Below are positions 54,480 through 64,000 of a DNA stretch of 64,000 nucleotides, one piece after another. A program made the translations under genes and the position numbers. This stretch comes from Inia geoffrensis. Its lineage: Eukaryota > Chordata > Mammalia > Artiodactyla > Iniidae. The notes beneath the pieces are model-generated. The model worked only from the letters and a program-made list of their open reading frames with translations, did no database searches and was not told the origin of the DNA. The stretch spans positions 3,043,001 to 3,107,000 of the forward strand of contig CM070899.1 in assembly GCA_036417435.1 (NCBI GenBank), in the 5' to 3' direction. Position 1 is the stretch's first letter. The number at the start of each line of letters is the position of its first letter.

Positions 54480-55516
54480 GGCGGGTCTCTAAGACCAGAA
54501 AATTGAGAGCTGCTTCGCGCCCCGGCGGCTGCACCCAGCGGCTCGGCGGCCGTCAGCATGCCACAAAATGAGTATCTCGAGTTACACCGTAAGCGGTATG
54601 GATATCGTTTGGATTACCATGAGGAAAAGAGAAAGAAGGAAGATCTAGAGGCTCATGAACGTTCAAAGAAGGCAAAAAAAATGACTGGTTGGAAGGCTAA
54701 GCTCTACCATAAACAGCGCCATGCTGAGAAAATACAAATGAAAAAGACTATTAAGACGCATGAAAAAAGAAACACCAAACAGAGGAATGATGAAAAGACT
54801 CCACAAGGAGCAGTACCTGCATATCTACTGGACAGAGAGGGACAGTCTCGAGCTGAAGTACTCTCCAATATGATCAAACAAAAACGAAAAGAGAAAGCTG
54901 GAAAATGGGAAGTCCCACTGCCCAAAGCTCGTGCCCAGGGCGAAACAGAAGTATTCAAAGTTATTTGAACGCGAAAGAGAAAGAAGAAAGCCTGGAAGAG
55001 GATGGTTACTAAAGTTTGCTTTGCTGGAGATGGCTTTACTCGAAAACCACCTAAATATGAGAGATTCACATTAGGCCAATGGGATTACGTTTTAAGAAGG
55101 CCCACGTAGCACATCCTGAACTGAACGCCACCTTCTGCCTGCCAATACTCGGTGTGAAGAAGAATCGCTCATCCCCACTATAGACAGCTTCGGGTGTTAT
55201 GACCAAAGGTACTGTCATTGAGGTGAACGTGAGCGAGTTGGGCCCAGTGACACAAGGAGGCAAGGTCATCTGGGGAAAATATGCCCAGGTTACCAACAAT
55301 CCTGAAAATGACGGATGCATAAATGCAGTCTCACTGGTTTGACAGCAGATACATACAAATAACTCCTTATAATTATTGAAGACTACACACCAATCAGGAA
55401 ACCATTACTCTGATATTTCTGAATACTACCAATCAGCCTTACATGTCTGCAGTCATCAAGAAAACTATTGTTTAAAAAAAAATTTTAATGGCCTAGTTTA
55501 AAAAAAAAAAAAAAAA
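54480..55516 (+). pseudogene. NSA2: NSA2 processed pseudogene (retrocopy)
   Basis: An intronless copy of NSA2, a nucleolar factor needed for 60S ribosomal subunit maturation. It starts with a GC-rich 5' UTR piece, then ATG at 54558 ([20 protein letters not shown]). Codons 1-136 are open. Codon 137, Arg in the parent as I recall it, is TGA at 54966-54968, a likely CpG decay of CGA. About two bases are inserted near 55066-55072, after KYERF. A TAG follows within PLYTT (about 55182), and the parent stop is at 55340-55342. The homology ([27 protein letters not shown]) spans the family length of 260 aa. A poly-A run ends it at 55516. AGTACAGGG at 54471 and 55518 is a probable target duplication. 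It is antisense to RCOR1 and not expected to make full NSA2. Confidence 0.94.
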
Positions 55517-55526
55517 CAGTACAGGG

Positions 55527-55780
55527 ATGCAATCAGAAAATCCAGAATGAGGGAAACTCAACCAATCTAGTGGTTTTCTACAACTAAATTACGAGGGAAA
55601 TCAAAAACAAAGACAGGAAAATCTACATGTTAAGATTTATGTGTGTGCTTTTGGCCAAGATGGTAGCAGAGACCAGATTTACCCTCCTCCCTGAAAAATC
55701 CAGACAAACAAACAAAATATAAGAAACAATGGTCTTCCAGACAACGCACATCAGTGATCCTTGAAAGATGGGAAACAAGG
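55527..55780. other. Unassigned, possibly LINE-1 5' scrap
   Basis: TTTGGCCAAGATGGTAGCAGAG resembles the start of an old LINE-1 5' region. Too short to be sure. Confidence 0.4.
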
Positions 55781-55984
55781 GACTTCCCTGGTGGTCCAGT
55801 GGTTAAGAATCCACCTTCCAATGCAGGGGACGCAGTTGGATCCCTGGTGGGAGAATTAAGATCCCACATGCTGCAGGGCAACTAAACCTGTGCACCACAA
55901 CGAGAGAGAAGCTGAGAAGCCCGCCTGGCGTAACTAGAGAGAAGCCCGCAATGAAGAGCCCACACAGCCCAAAAAAAAGAAAAA
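55781..55984 (+). mobile_element. CHR-type SINE, internally shortened long form
   Basis: GGACTTCCCTGGTGGTCCAGT head, GGATCCCTGG, then AGAAGCCCGC units. Flanks GGGAAACAAGG / GGGAAATGAAGG. Confidence 0.88.
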
Positions 55985-56169
55985 AGGGAAATGAAGGAGA
56001 TCAGCCCTACTGCTGTCCCAGCTTCCTGCTTTGAGAAAACTTCCAGGCCATGGAGCAAGGAGAGTGAAGTGAACCTTTATAAGCAGCTATGGGGATGACA
56101 AATAAGCATATTTTTTAAGTGTTCAATATCATTTGTCAGTAGGCAAATGTAAGTTAAAACCACAATATG

Positions 56170-56366
56170 GGGCTTCCCTGGTGGTGCAGTGGTTGAGAGT
56201 CCGCCTGCCGATGCAAGGCACACGGGTTCGCGCCCTGGTCCGGGAGCATCCCACATGCCGCGGAGTGGGTGGGCCCGTGAGCCACGGCCGCTGAGCCTGC
56301 GCGTCCAGAGCTCCATAACGGGAGAGGCCACAACAGTGAGAGGCCAGCGTACCGCAAAAAAAAAAA
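56170..56366 (+). mobile_element. Middle-type SINE inside LINE-1
   Basis: Duplication AAAACCACAATATG / AAAACCCACAATATG. Lacks part of the CGGAGCCTGTGCTCC region. Confidence 0.94.
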
Positions 56367-57046
56367 AAAACCCACAATATGATACCACTACACACATATT
56401 AGAATGTCTAAAATTGAAAAGACTGACCATGGCACGTGTTAGTAAGGTTGTGGAGCAACTGGAACTCTCATACACGGCTGGTAAGAAGGTAAAATTATAA
56501 AACCACTTTGGGAAAGTCTGCAGTTTCTTTAAAAAATTAAGTATACAACTACTATATGATTCCATTCCTGAGCATTTACCCACAAGAGAAGGAAATATAT
56601 GTTCACACACAGACTTGTACACAAATATTATTCACAGCAGCTTTATTTGTCATAGCCAAACAATGGAAATAACTCAAATGTCCATCAAGAGGTGAATGAA
56701 TAAAAAAAATTCTGGTGTATCCATACAAGGTAATACTACTGAGCAATAAAAAATAATCAAATGATACATGCAACAATGTGGATGAGTCACAAATTAATTA
56801 TGCTGAAAGAAGCCAGACAATATAGTACATAATTTAAGATTCCATTTATATAAAACTCTAGAAAATGCAAACTAATCTACAGTGACAGAAAGCAAATCAG
56901 TGGTTGCTTGGGGGAGGAGAGGAAGGTAGGAGGAATCACAAAGAGGCATGAGGAAATTTGGGGGTGGGGGGTGATGAATATATTCAGTACCTTGATTGTG
57001 GTGATAATTTCACAGGTATATACATATGTCAAAACTAATCAAACTG

Positions 57047-57357
57047 GGACTTCCCTGGTGGTGCAGTGGTTAAGAATCCGCCTGCCAATGCAGGGGACAC
57101 GGGTTTGAGCCCTGGTCCGGGAAGATCCCACATGCCGCGGAGGAACTAAGCCCGTGCGCCACAACTACTGAGCCCGCACGCCACAACTACTGAAGTGCGC
57201 GCGCCTAGAGCCCGTGTGCCGCAACGAGAAGCTACTGCAATGAGAAGCCCGCACACCACAATGAAGGGTAGCCCCCATTCACCACAACTAGAGAAAGCCT
57301 GCACGCAGCAACAAAGACCCAATGCAGCCAAAAATAAACAAATTTATTTTTAAAAAT
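57047..57357 (+). mobile_element. Long-type SINE inside LINE-1
   Basis: Perfect duplication CTAATCAAACTG at 57035-57046 and 57358-57369. Confidence 0.96.
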
Positions 57358-57425
57358 CTAATCAAACTGTACACTTTAAATATGACGTTTATTAAATGTC
57401 AATTATACCTCAATAAAGCTATTTT

Positions 57426-57636
57426 TTAATATTTTATTTATCAATTTATTTTGGCTGTACTAGGACTTAGTTGCAGCACTTGGGATCTTAGTTACAGAGT
57501 GCAGGCCCTTAGTTGTGGCATGTGGACTTCTAAGTTGTGGCATGCATGTGGGATCTAGTTTCTCGACCAGGGATCGAACCCGGGCCCCCTGCATTGGGAA
57601 CTTGGAGTCTTAACCACTGGACCACGAGGGAAGTCC
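57426..57636 (-). mobile_element. CHR-type SINE, antisense, at a reused site
   Basis: Flanked by CAATAAAGCTATTTTTT (57411) and CAATAAATCTTTTTTTT (57637). Ends GGACCACGAGGGAAGTCC. Confidence 0.92.
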
Positions 57637-57651
57637 CAATAAATCTTTTTT

Positions 57652-57951
57652 TTTTTTAAATAAATTTATTTATTTATTTTTGGCTGTGTTGGGTCTTCGT
57701 TGCTGCAAGCAGGGGCTACTCTTCATTGCGGTGTGCAGGTTTCTCATTGCGGTGGCTTCTCTTGTTGCAGAGCACAGGCTCTAGGCACTCGCGCTTCAAT
57801 AGTTGTGGCACGTGGGCTTCAGTAGTTGTGGCTTGCGGGCGCATGGGCTTGGTTGCTCTGTGGCATGTGGGATCTTCCCAGACCAGGGCTCGAACCCATG
57901 TCCCCTGCACTGGCAGGGGGATTCCTAACCACTGCGCCACCAGGAAAGTCC
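57652..57951 (-). mobile_element. Long-type SINE, antisense, at the same site
   Basis: Flanked by the CAATAAATCT copy at 57637 and CAATAAACCTATTTTTTT at 57952. Full copy. Confidence 0.93.
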
Positions 57952-58094
57952 CAATAAACCTATTTTTTTAATGCAACATGTGCATCATGTTTGAATGCTG
58001 ATCTAAACAACTGTTTAAAAAGAGATGACTGGAGATTTAATTATACTAAGGAACAAATATTAATTTTATTTAATTGTGCTACCTTTGGTTAGAT

Positions 58095-58560
58095 TTTTTG
58101 TTGTTTTTTATATTTAAAGACTTAATTGTTTCAGAGCAGTTCTAAGTTTATAGCAAAATCAAGAGGAAATTACAGAGATTTCCCATATACTTTCTGCCCC
58201 TACACATGAATAGCTTCTCCCATTATCAACATCCCCACCAGAGTGGGACATTTGTTACCACTGATGAACCTATGTTGACACATCATGATCACACAAAGTC
58301 CACAGCACACTAGGGTTCACTTTTGGTGGTGTACATTCTGAGTCTGGACAAATGTATAATGACGTGTACCCATTACTATGGTATCCTAGAGTATTTTCCC
58401 TGCCCTAAAAATTCTCTTTGTTCTGCCTAATCATTCCTCCTCCTCCTCTAACCTCTGGCAACCACTGATCTTTTTACTGTCTATGTAGTTTTGCTTTTTC
58501 CAGAATATCACATAGTTGAAAGAATACAGTATGACGCTAGACTGTCTGTATTTTAGGGGT
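58095..58560 (-). mobile_element. LINE-1, antisense
   Basis: GTTTCAGAGCAGTTCTAAGTTTATAGC, CATGAATAGCTTCTCCCATTATCAAC and CTCTGGCAACCACTGATC: a familiar antisense LINE-1 block. Confidence 0.82.
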
Positions 58561-58599
58561 AACATACTTACAGATGGATAGGTAGGTAGGTCAAGACAG

Positions 58600-58875
58600 G
58601 CCTCATTGAGAAGGTAACACTTAAGCAAAGATTTGTAAGAAGGAAAGGAGATAAAAGTCATAAAGGTAATACAAGAACCAGACTAAGTAGGTCTTGTAAG
58701 GCCGTTGTGAAGTCTTTCACTTTTACCCTAAGTGAAACACGGGCCACTGTGAGGTTCTTGGCAGCAGAGAAACATACTGACTTACATTTTAACGTGTAGA
58801 AGCAGAAGGCTTACTAGAAGGCAACCTCAGTAACTAAAGTTATAGATGATGGTAGCTTATAGGAGGACAGCTGCA
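58600..58875 (+). mobile_element. L2 LINE part
   Basis: GGTCTTGTAAGGCCGTTGTG, TTTACCCTAAGTG and CAGAGAAACATACTGACTTAC follow L2 order. Confidence 0.65.
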
Positions 58876-59138
58876 GCGGAGGCAAATAAGAAGCAATCAT
58901 ATTCTCCAAGCTAGCAGAGATGGTCTGTAGGCAGGGATACGAAAATGACATAGGCAGCTGCCACCCTCAATGGGCAGTGGCGAAGACATAGAAGCTAATA
59001 CTTACCTAAAGGTAGAGAAGTGCTATGACAGAAGTAAGTAACAGGGTACAACAGGAAGACTGACGAGGTGGACGCAACTTAGAGGAGAGATGGGAGAAGA
59101 GTCCATGATAATTCTCCATAAATGCTGCCTGAATTATT
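58876..59138. other. Unassigned, possibly L2 continuation
   Basis: Purine-rich text consistent with diverged L2; not secure. Confidence 0.4.
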
Positions 59139-59139
59139 A

Positions 59140-59600
59140 TGTGCAGGTATCTCAACCTCAAAACTGCTACATCCCCTATTCAGTGGATGGCACCACCAAT
59201 CACCAAGTCACTTAAGCCAGAATCCTAGGAGTTGTCGACGCCTCCTTGCACCCCACATTAAATCTATCATTACAGTCTGTCTACTGTAGCCGCTTAAGAG
59301 CTTTCCAACACATCCTCATTTCCCTCCTACCCCCACGGCATCCCCTCACCAGAACTTGACTCCATGAGGGCTGGTATGTCTAGTCTGTTCACAGTGCCTA
59401 CAAAGGTGTCTGGCACATAGTACATGCTCATTTACAAGTTTCTAAATAAATAAGTGGTCTTCTCTACCTTCCGTTAATTCATTCCCACAAGCTCTTCTCA
59501 TCACGAGAACCAATGATCTTTCCAAACTGCAATCACATTCACAGCACTCTGTGGCTTAAAACTCTCCAGCCTTGCTCAATGAAGAGCAATGACTCTCCTA
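59140..59600 (+). mobile_element. L2 LINE 3' part
   Basis: AGTTGTCGACGCCTCCTTGCACCCCAC, GACTCCATGAGGGCTGGTATGTC and GTCTGGCACATAGTACATGCTC. Confidence 0.78.
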
Positions 59601-59794
59601 AGTGGGGCAGTGTAGCTTTAAAACACATGGTCAGTATGGCAGGTAGTATTTCACAGAAATAGTACACTATTGCTTCCATAACACAAACATTAATGTGTTA
59701 TTTTTAAGAGACATAAGTCTTAAACGGTTATTAAAGCTCGTTTAATTTTGCACAGCAATGGGAACCACTGACAAATGGTTATTAAAAATCACTT

Positions 59795-59999
59795 AGGACT
59801 TCTCTGGTGGCGCAGTGGTTCAGAGTCCGCCTGCCGATGCAGGGGATACAGGTTCGTGCCCCAGTCCGGGAAGATCCCACATGCCGCGGAGTGGCCGGGC
59901 ACATGAGCCATGGCCGCTGAGCCTGCGCGTCCGGAGCCTGTGCTCCGCAACAGGAGAGGTCACAACAGTGAGAGGCCCGTGTACAGCAAAAAAAAAAAA
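59795..59999 (+). mobile_element. Middle-type SINE
   Basis: Duplication AAAAATCACTT at 59784-59794 and 60000-60010. Confidence 0.95.
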
Positions 60000-60007
60000 A
60001 AAAATCA

Positions 60008-60651
60008 CTTTATTTTGCAGAGCAAAGGGAACCACTGAAAAAACGAAACAAGAACCTACAGAATGGGAGAAAATATCTGCAAGTGATGCGACCAACAAGG
60101 GGTTAATATCCAAAATATACAAACATCTCATACAACTCAGTATCAAAAAAAACCAAACAACCCAATCAAAAAATGGGCAGAAGACCTGAATAGACATTTT
60201 TCCAAAGAAGACATACAGATGGCCAACAGGCACACGAAAAGATGCTCAACATCACTAATTATTAAAGAAATGCAAATCAAAACCACAGTGAGGTAACTCC
60301 TCACACCAGTCAGAATGATCAACAAAAAGTCTACAAACAACAAATGCTGGAGAGGGTGCAGAGAAAAGGGAACCCTGGTGCACTGTTGGTGGGAATGTAA
60401 ATTGGTGCAGCCACTATGGAAAACAGTATAGAGGATCCTTAAAAAGCTAAAAATAGAACCACCACATGATTCAGCAATTCCACTGCAGGGTATATCTCCA
60501 AAAGCACAGAAAACACTAATTCAAAAAGATACATGAAAAATACATATATATATATGCATCCAGTGTTCCTAGAAGCACTATTTACAATAGTCAACACTTG
60601 GAAGCAACCCAACTGCCCATCAACAGACAATGTGATTAAGAAGATGTCAAA

Positions 60652-60692
<41 letters not shown>

Positions 60693-61125
60693 GAATATTA
60701 CTCAGCCATAAAGAATGAAATACTGCCATTTGCGGCAACATTATGGACCTAGATAATATTATGCTTAGTGAAATAAATCAGACAAAGACACACTATAATA
60801 TCACTTACATATGGAATCGAAAAAATAATACAAATGAATGTATATGAAAAATAGAAACAGACTCACAGATACAGAAAACAAACTCATGGTTACCAAAGGG
60901 GAGAGGGAGGGGGGAGGGAAAAATTAGAGGTATGGAATTAACAGATACAAAATACTATATATAAAATAGATAAGCAACAACGAGTTACTGAGAGCACAAG
61001 GCATTATAACCATTATCTTGTAACAACTTACAATGTAGTATAATGTGCAAAAATACTGAATCACTTTGCTGTACACCTGAAACTAACACAATATTGTAAA
61101 TCAACTATACTTTAATTAAAATATA
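60008..61125 (+). mobile_element. LINE-1, ORF2 C-terminal part and 3' UTR
   Basis: AATGGGAGAAAATATCTGCAAG, AATGGGCAGAAGACCTGAATAG, TTGGTGGGAATGTAAATTGG and the end TTTGCTGTACACCTGAAAC to TACTTTAATTAAAA. Frames broken. Confidence 0.92.
60654..60689. repeat. (CA)n microsatellite inside LINE-1
   Basis: About 18 CA units replacing part of the LINE-1 text. Confidence 0.95.
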
Positions 61126-61128
61126 ATA

Positions 61129-61442
61129 GGGGCCTTCCCTGGGGGTGCAGTGGTTAAGAATCCGCTTGCCAATGCACTGGACACGGGTTCAAGCCCTGGT
61201 CCACAAAGATCCCACGTGCCACGGAGCAACTAAACCCATGCGCCACAACTACTGAGCCTGCGGTCTAGAGCCCACGAGCCACAACTACTGAAGCCCATGC
61301 GCCTAGGGCCTATGCTCCTCAACAAGAGAAGCCCGCGCACTGCAATGAAGAATAGCCCCCGCTCGCCACAACTAGAGAAAGCCTGCGTGCAGCAACGAAG
61401 ACCCAATGCAGCCAAAAAATAAATAAAATAAATAAAAATTTT
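61129..61442 (+). mobile_element. Long-type SINE
   Basis: GGCCTTCCCTGGGGGTGCAGT head, two ACAACTACTGA units, GACCCAATGCAGCC tail, sitting at the LINE-1 A tail. Confidence 0.92.
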
Positions 61443-61451
61443 TTTAAAAAA

Positions 61452-61580
61452 GGGAGTCCCCTGGTAGCCTAGTGGTTAGGACTCTGCACTTTCACTGCTA
61501 TGGCCCAGGTTCAAACCCTGGTCAGGGAACTGAGATCCCACAAGCCACACGGCATGGCCAAAAAATAAATAAAAACATTT
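61452..61580 (+). mobile_element. Short-type SINE
   Basis: GGAGTCCCCTGGTAGCCTAGT head and GGCATGGCC then A/AAAT tail. Directly follows another SINE tail. Confidence 0.9.
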
Positions 61581-61589
61581 AAACAACAT

Positions 61590-61792
61590 TTAAAATAAAT
61601 CCCAAATGGAGGATGACTGCTAGTTGAGTAGAGGGTTTTTTTGGGGGTGATGAAAACGAAATTAGACAGTGGTAACGGTTGTACAACTCTGTGAATATAC
61701 TAAAAACTGCCAAACTGTACACTTAAAACAGAGTGAATTTTATGGTATGTGAATTGTATCTTAGTAAAGCTATTATTTAAAAATAAAATAAG
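61590..61792 (+). mobile_element. Old LINE-1 3' UTR end
   Basis: GTTGTACAACTCTGTGAATATAC and GTGAATTGTATCTTAGTAAAGC, the same family as 8750-8925. Confidence 0.82.
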
Positions 61793-61794
61793 CT

Positions 61795-62170
61795 CCTTAG
61801 CTTGGCACACAAGGCCCTTGTGATCTGTCATGTGCCTACCTCTATAGTCTCACCTTCCACCACTTTCCTGATTGCTTCCCCAAGCCTCAATTATATCAAG
61901 CTTCCTCAAAAATGTCACATCCTCTCTACCCACAGGATCTAAACACATGGATCCCTCAGCCTGGAGAGCTTCCCTTCATATGCCCTTCAAGACCTACCTA
62001 AGGGTCACCTCAGGAAAGTCCTCCCATCCAATTTCAACCACCTCACCTCATCCCACCATGCCCCCAGGCTGTCAGAGCACAGGCATACTTTATCACATGG
62101 CACTCACATACACCAGACGAGGCATTTTATGACTACTGGATATAGTAAGTATTCAGTAAATAAGTCTAAC
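61795..62170 (+). mobile_element. L2 LINE part
   Basis: CTTGGCACACAAGGCCCTTGTGATCTG, CTTCAAGACCTACCTAAGGG and CTTTATCACATGGCAC. Confidence 0.82.
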
Positions 62171-62270
62171 ATACAACTTCATTTTCTGTAATGTGGAAAA
62201 GCAAATTCACTAAACTTCAGCCAAAGTTTTTTTTTGGCTAAAGCAAAGATGACAAAAATCTTACAATTAT

Positions 62271-62587
62271 AGGGACTTCCCTGGTGGCCCACTGGTTATG
62301 AATCCGCTACCAATGCAGGGGACACAGGTTTGAGCCCTGGTCCAGGAAGATCCCACATGCTGTGGAGCAATTAAGCCTGTGCGCCACAACTACTGAGCCC
62401 ACGTGCCACAACTACTGAAGCCTGCGTGCCTAGAGCCTGTGCTCCACAACAAGAGAAGCCACCGCAATGAGAAGCCCGTGCACCGCAACGAAGAGTAGCC
62501 CCCATTCGCTGCAGCTAGAGAAAGCCTGCACGTGGCAATGAAGACCCAACGCAGCCAGAAATTTAAAAATACAATAAGTAATTTTTT
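62271..62587 (+). mobile_element. Long-type SINE
   Basis: Perfect 17-bp duplication AAAAATCTTACAATTAT at 62254-62270 and 62588-62604. Confidence 0.97.
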
Positions 62588-62604
62588 AAAAATCTTACAA
62601 TTAT

Positions 62605-63935
62605 TAAATCTGGTTGCCAGACATACAGGACTCATTAATATTTCTACTGTTTTCTACATGTTCAAATTCTTCATAAGCAAAAAAGCAAACTCATTAACGT
62701 TTAGGAAAACTATATAAGTGTAAAATCCTGTAACAGAGAAAAAAATTAGTGTTCTTAGGCCACCATAAGTAAAAGGAGTCCATCGTTTTCTCACACGAGT
62801 TCCTAAAACTATGTACAAAAGTGCAATGTGTAAAAAGCAAGACAATAGATGCGTCAGAGGGGAATTACGTTCCTGAAAAGCTAAAACTAAAAAACACCTA
62901 ATTACATCTCATCTTACTTTTTCCAGAGCATAATTCCAATTTCATACATGTTCTTAAATTGGTTTTCTCCCTCACAATTAAACACAGTCCACCAATGAAT
63001 GTGTCTAATTGAGGCAAACGCTGCATGCTTATAGAATGCCTAATGATTATTAGCTTTGTCTTAACTGCATTAAAGTCTGCAGAACTTAAACCTCAAATCA
63101 TTGGCATCAACACTTTCACTTTGCTACTGCTACTTGTTCTTAATGCGGTAGAAAGTGTGGTTTCAAAACTTTGTTACAGCAATACAACTCTTACTTTAAA
63201 AATTATCTAGAAACTTAAAATGCAAAACAACTAAATAAAAGCTCAGCTACTGCAGCTTCTCCCCTGCTTTAGCAGGGTGAGGGGCCTGCATGCCCACCCC
63301 CAACCTCTCTGCTCCACTAACAATACTGTACAAAAATGGCAATGCCATGGAAACTGACCCATTGCCAAGCAAGCAGAACACCAGCAAGGACTCAAAATGA
63401 CAGTTCATCAGTTATATAAAACCCTAATTCAGTTTAGGAGGATCAATATATGGCATATGAAAGCGCCAGATGTTCAAAATCTAAAAGGCATCAAGCTGAA
63501 AATGACTAGGAAACAATAAAAATTCTGTAAGAAGCGCTTCAAAAGGAACACACACACATAAATACTTATTACATCTCAGCAAGATGGAAGTCTAAGTCCA
63601 AGAATGAGATATTTCCTAAATTATACTTTTCAAAGAGAAAAGTATACTTTTCTCTGAAAAAGTGTTAGTTCTTATTAGAATGAATAATTTTTAAGTAACA
63701 TATTTCATAAATAGTGAACTCAAAAAAAAAAAAAATCCTGCTTTGGAAAATTCTGGCTAAAATCATCAGATTTCAATGAGTAGGCAAACTAAGCACTCTA
63801 TCATGAACACTGAAATGAATAGTGGCTATATGAAAACATAAAATTTGATATTCTGGTTTCTAAAAGCATTATTATTATTCTATTTACAGAATGCTTCCAT
63901 GAACATAAAACCCAAACTTAAAAGTTTAAAAGCCA
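62605..63935. other. Single-copy intron, no recognised repeat
   Basis: About 1.3 kb including a GC-richer patch at 63250-63310. No exon with credible splice sites and no RNA gene recognised. Confidence 0.45.
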
Positions 63936-63937
63936 CA

Positions 63938-64000
63938 ACAAGCCAAAGCAATTTGCAGAAGAAGCAACAAAGCTGAGGGTTATCATGTTCCCTGATTTCA
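63938..64000 (+). mobile_element. LINE-1 ORF2 fragment cut by window edge
   Basis: AGCCAAAGCAATTTGCAGAAG and the ending GTTCCCTGATTTCA are the ORF2 endonuclease/RT spacer wording. It continues beyond the window. Confidence 0.75.

Larger units (their letters stand above)
56090..57425 (+). mobile_element. LINE-1 3' part and 3' UTR
   Basis: GGCAAATGTAAGTTAAAACCACAATATG, CTATATGATTCCATTCCTGAGC, CAACAATGTGGATGAGTCAC and the end TCAATTATACCTCAATAAAGC. Holds SINEs at 56170 and 57047. Confidence 0.88.
553..64000 (-). other. RCOR1: RCOR1 large intron upstream of the exon (inferred)
   Basis: From the acceptor of the 469-552 exon to the right edge I find no further RCOR1 exon, no CpG-rich alanine-coding first exon and no other multi-exon gene. 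RCOR1 is known to have very long 5' introns, so the whole stretch is read as intron. Repeats make up most of it. LINE-1, MLT1 LTR and SINE copies mostly lie on the plus strand, antisense to RCOR1, as expected inside a transcribed minus-strand gene. Confidence 0.75.

Noticed and set aside
63025..63310. Possible further RCOR1 exon near the right edge
   Set aside because: I looked for the RVGPQYQAVVPDFDP region on the minus strand and for a CpG-rich alanine-coding exon; neither is present.
1..64000. A novel multi-gene or defence-type system
   Set aside because: The window is vertebrate intron with one exon, two dead coding relics and retroelements. Nothing in it supports a cooperating gene set.

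Overview
This window is mammalian nuclear DNA, almost certainly from a cetacean and probably a toothed whale. The species is inferred from the repeats: 53 tRNA-derived SINE copies carry the whale-type heads GGCTTCCCTGGTGGCGCAGT and GGACTTCCCTGGTGG, alongside cetartiodactyl-style LINE-1 3' ends, eutherian MIR, L2 and MLT1 relics, and a mariner. There are no operons, phages, CRISPR arrays or other prokaryotic features.

Gene content: one real coding exon is visible, at 469-552 on the minus strand. It is 84 nt, has canonical splice sites and encodes 28 codons at the start of the ELM2 domain of the REST corepressor RCOR1 (CoREST). No other exon was found, and no CpG-rich first exon is present. The remaining 63.4 kb is therefore read as the large RCOR1 intron upstream of that exon, transcribed right to left. 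Two broken coding sequences of retroposed or transposed origin lie in this intron: a mariner transposase (9431-10939) and a processed copy of NSA2 (54480-55516).

Region by region: 1-2400 holds the exon, a GC-rich unassigned island (about 985-1100) and a MIR. 2425-8930 is a chain of truncated LINE-1s with nested SINEs, a small hAT-type element and a SINE tail that grew into a GAAA microsatellite. 9431-10939 is the mariner, split by a SINE. 11025-16790 is LINE-1 densely peppered with SINEs. 17200-19070 is an L2 holding a four-level nest. 19500-28440 is comparatively poor in SINEs and mostly unassigned single-copy intron. 28459-45370 mixes old LINEs, three MLT1-type LTRs and SINEs. 45380-50500 is mostly MIR, L2 and older repeats. 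50500-62600 is again rich in LINE-1 and SINEs, with the NSA2 retrocopy. 62605-63935 is unassigned, and a LINE-1 begins at the right edge.

SINE terms used below. 'Short' is about 105-150 bp with a GGTCCAGTGG-type head (CHR-1-like). 'Middle' is about 200 bp and ends in GCGTACCGC plus an A tail (CHR-2-like). 'Long' is about 260-360 bp with internal CCACAACTACTGA motifs and a GACCCAACACAGCC tail. These subfamily names are my inference. I saw no evidence for a new multi-gene system. The interest here lies in the RCOR1 assignment, the retroposon archaeology and a few unexplained short segments.
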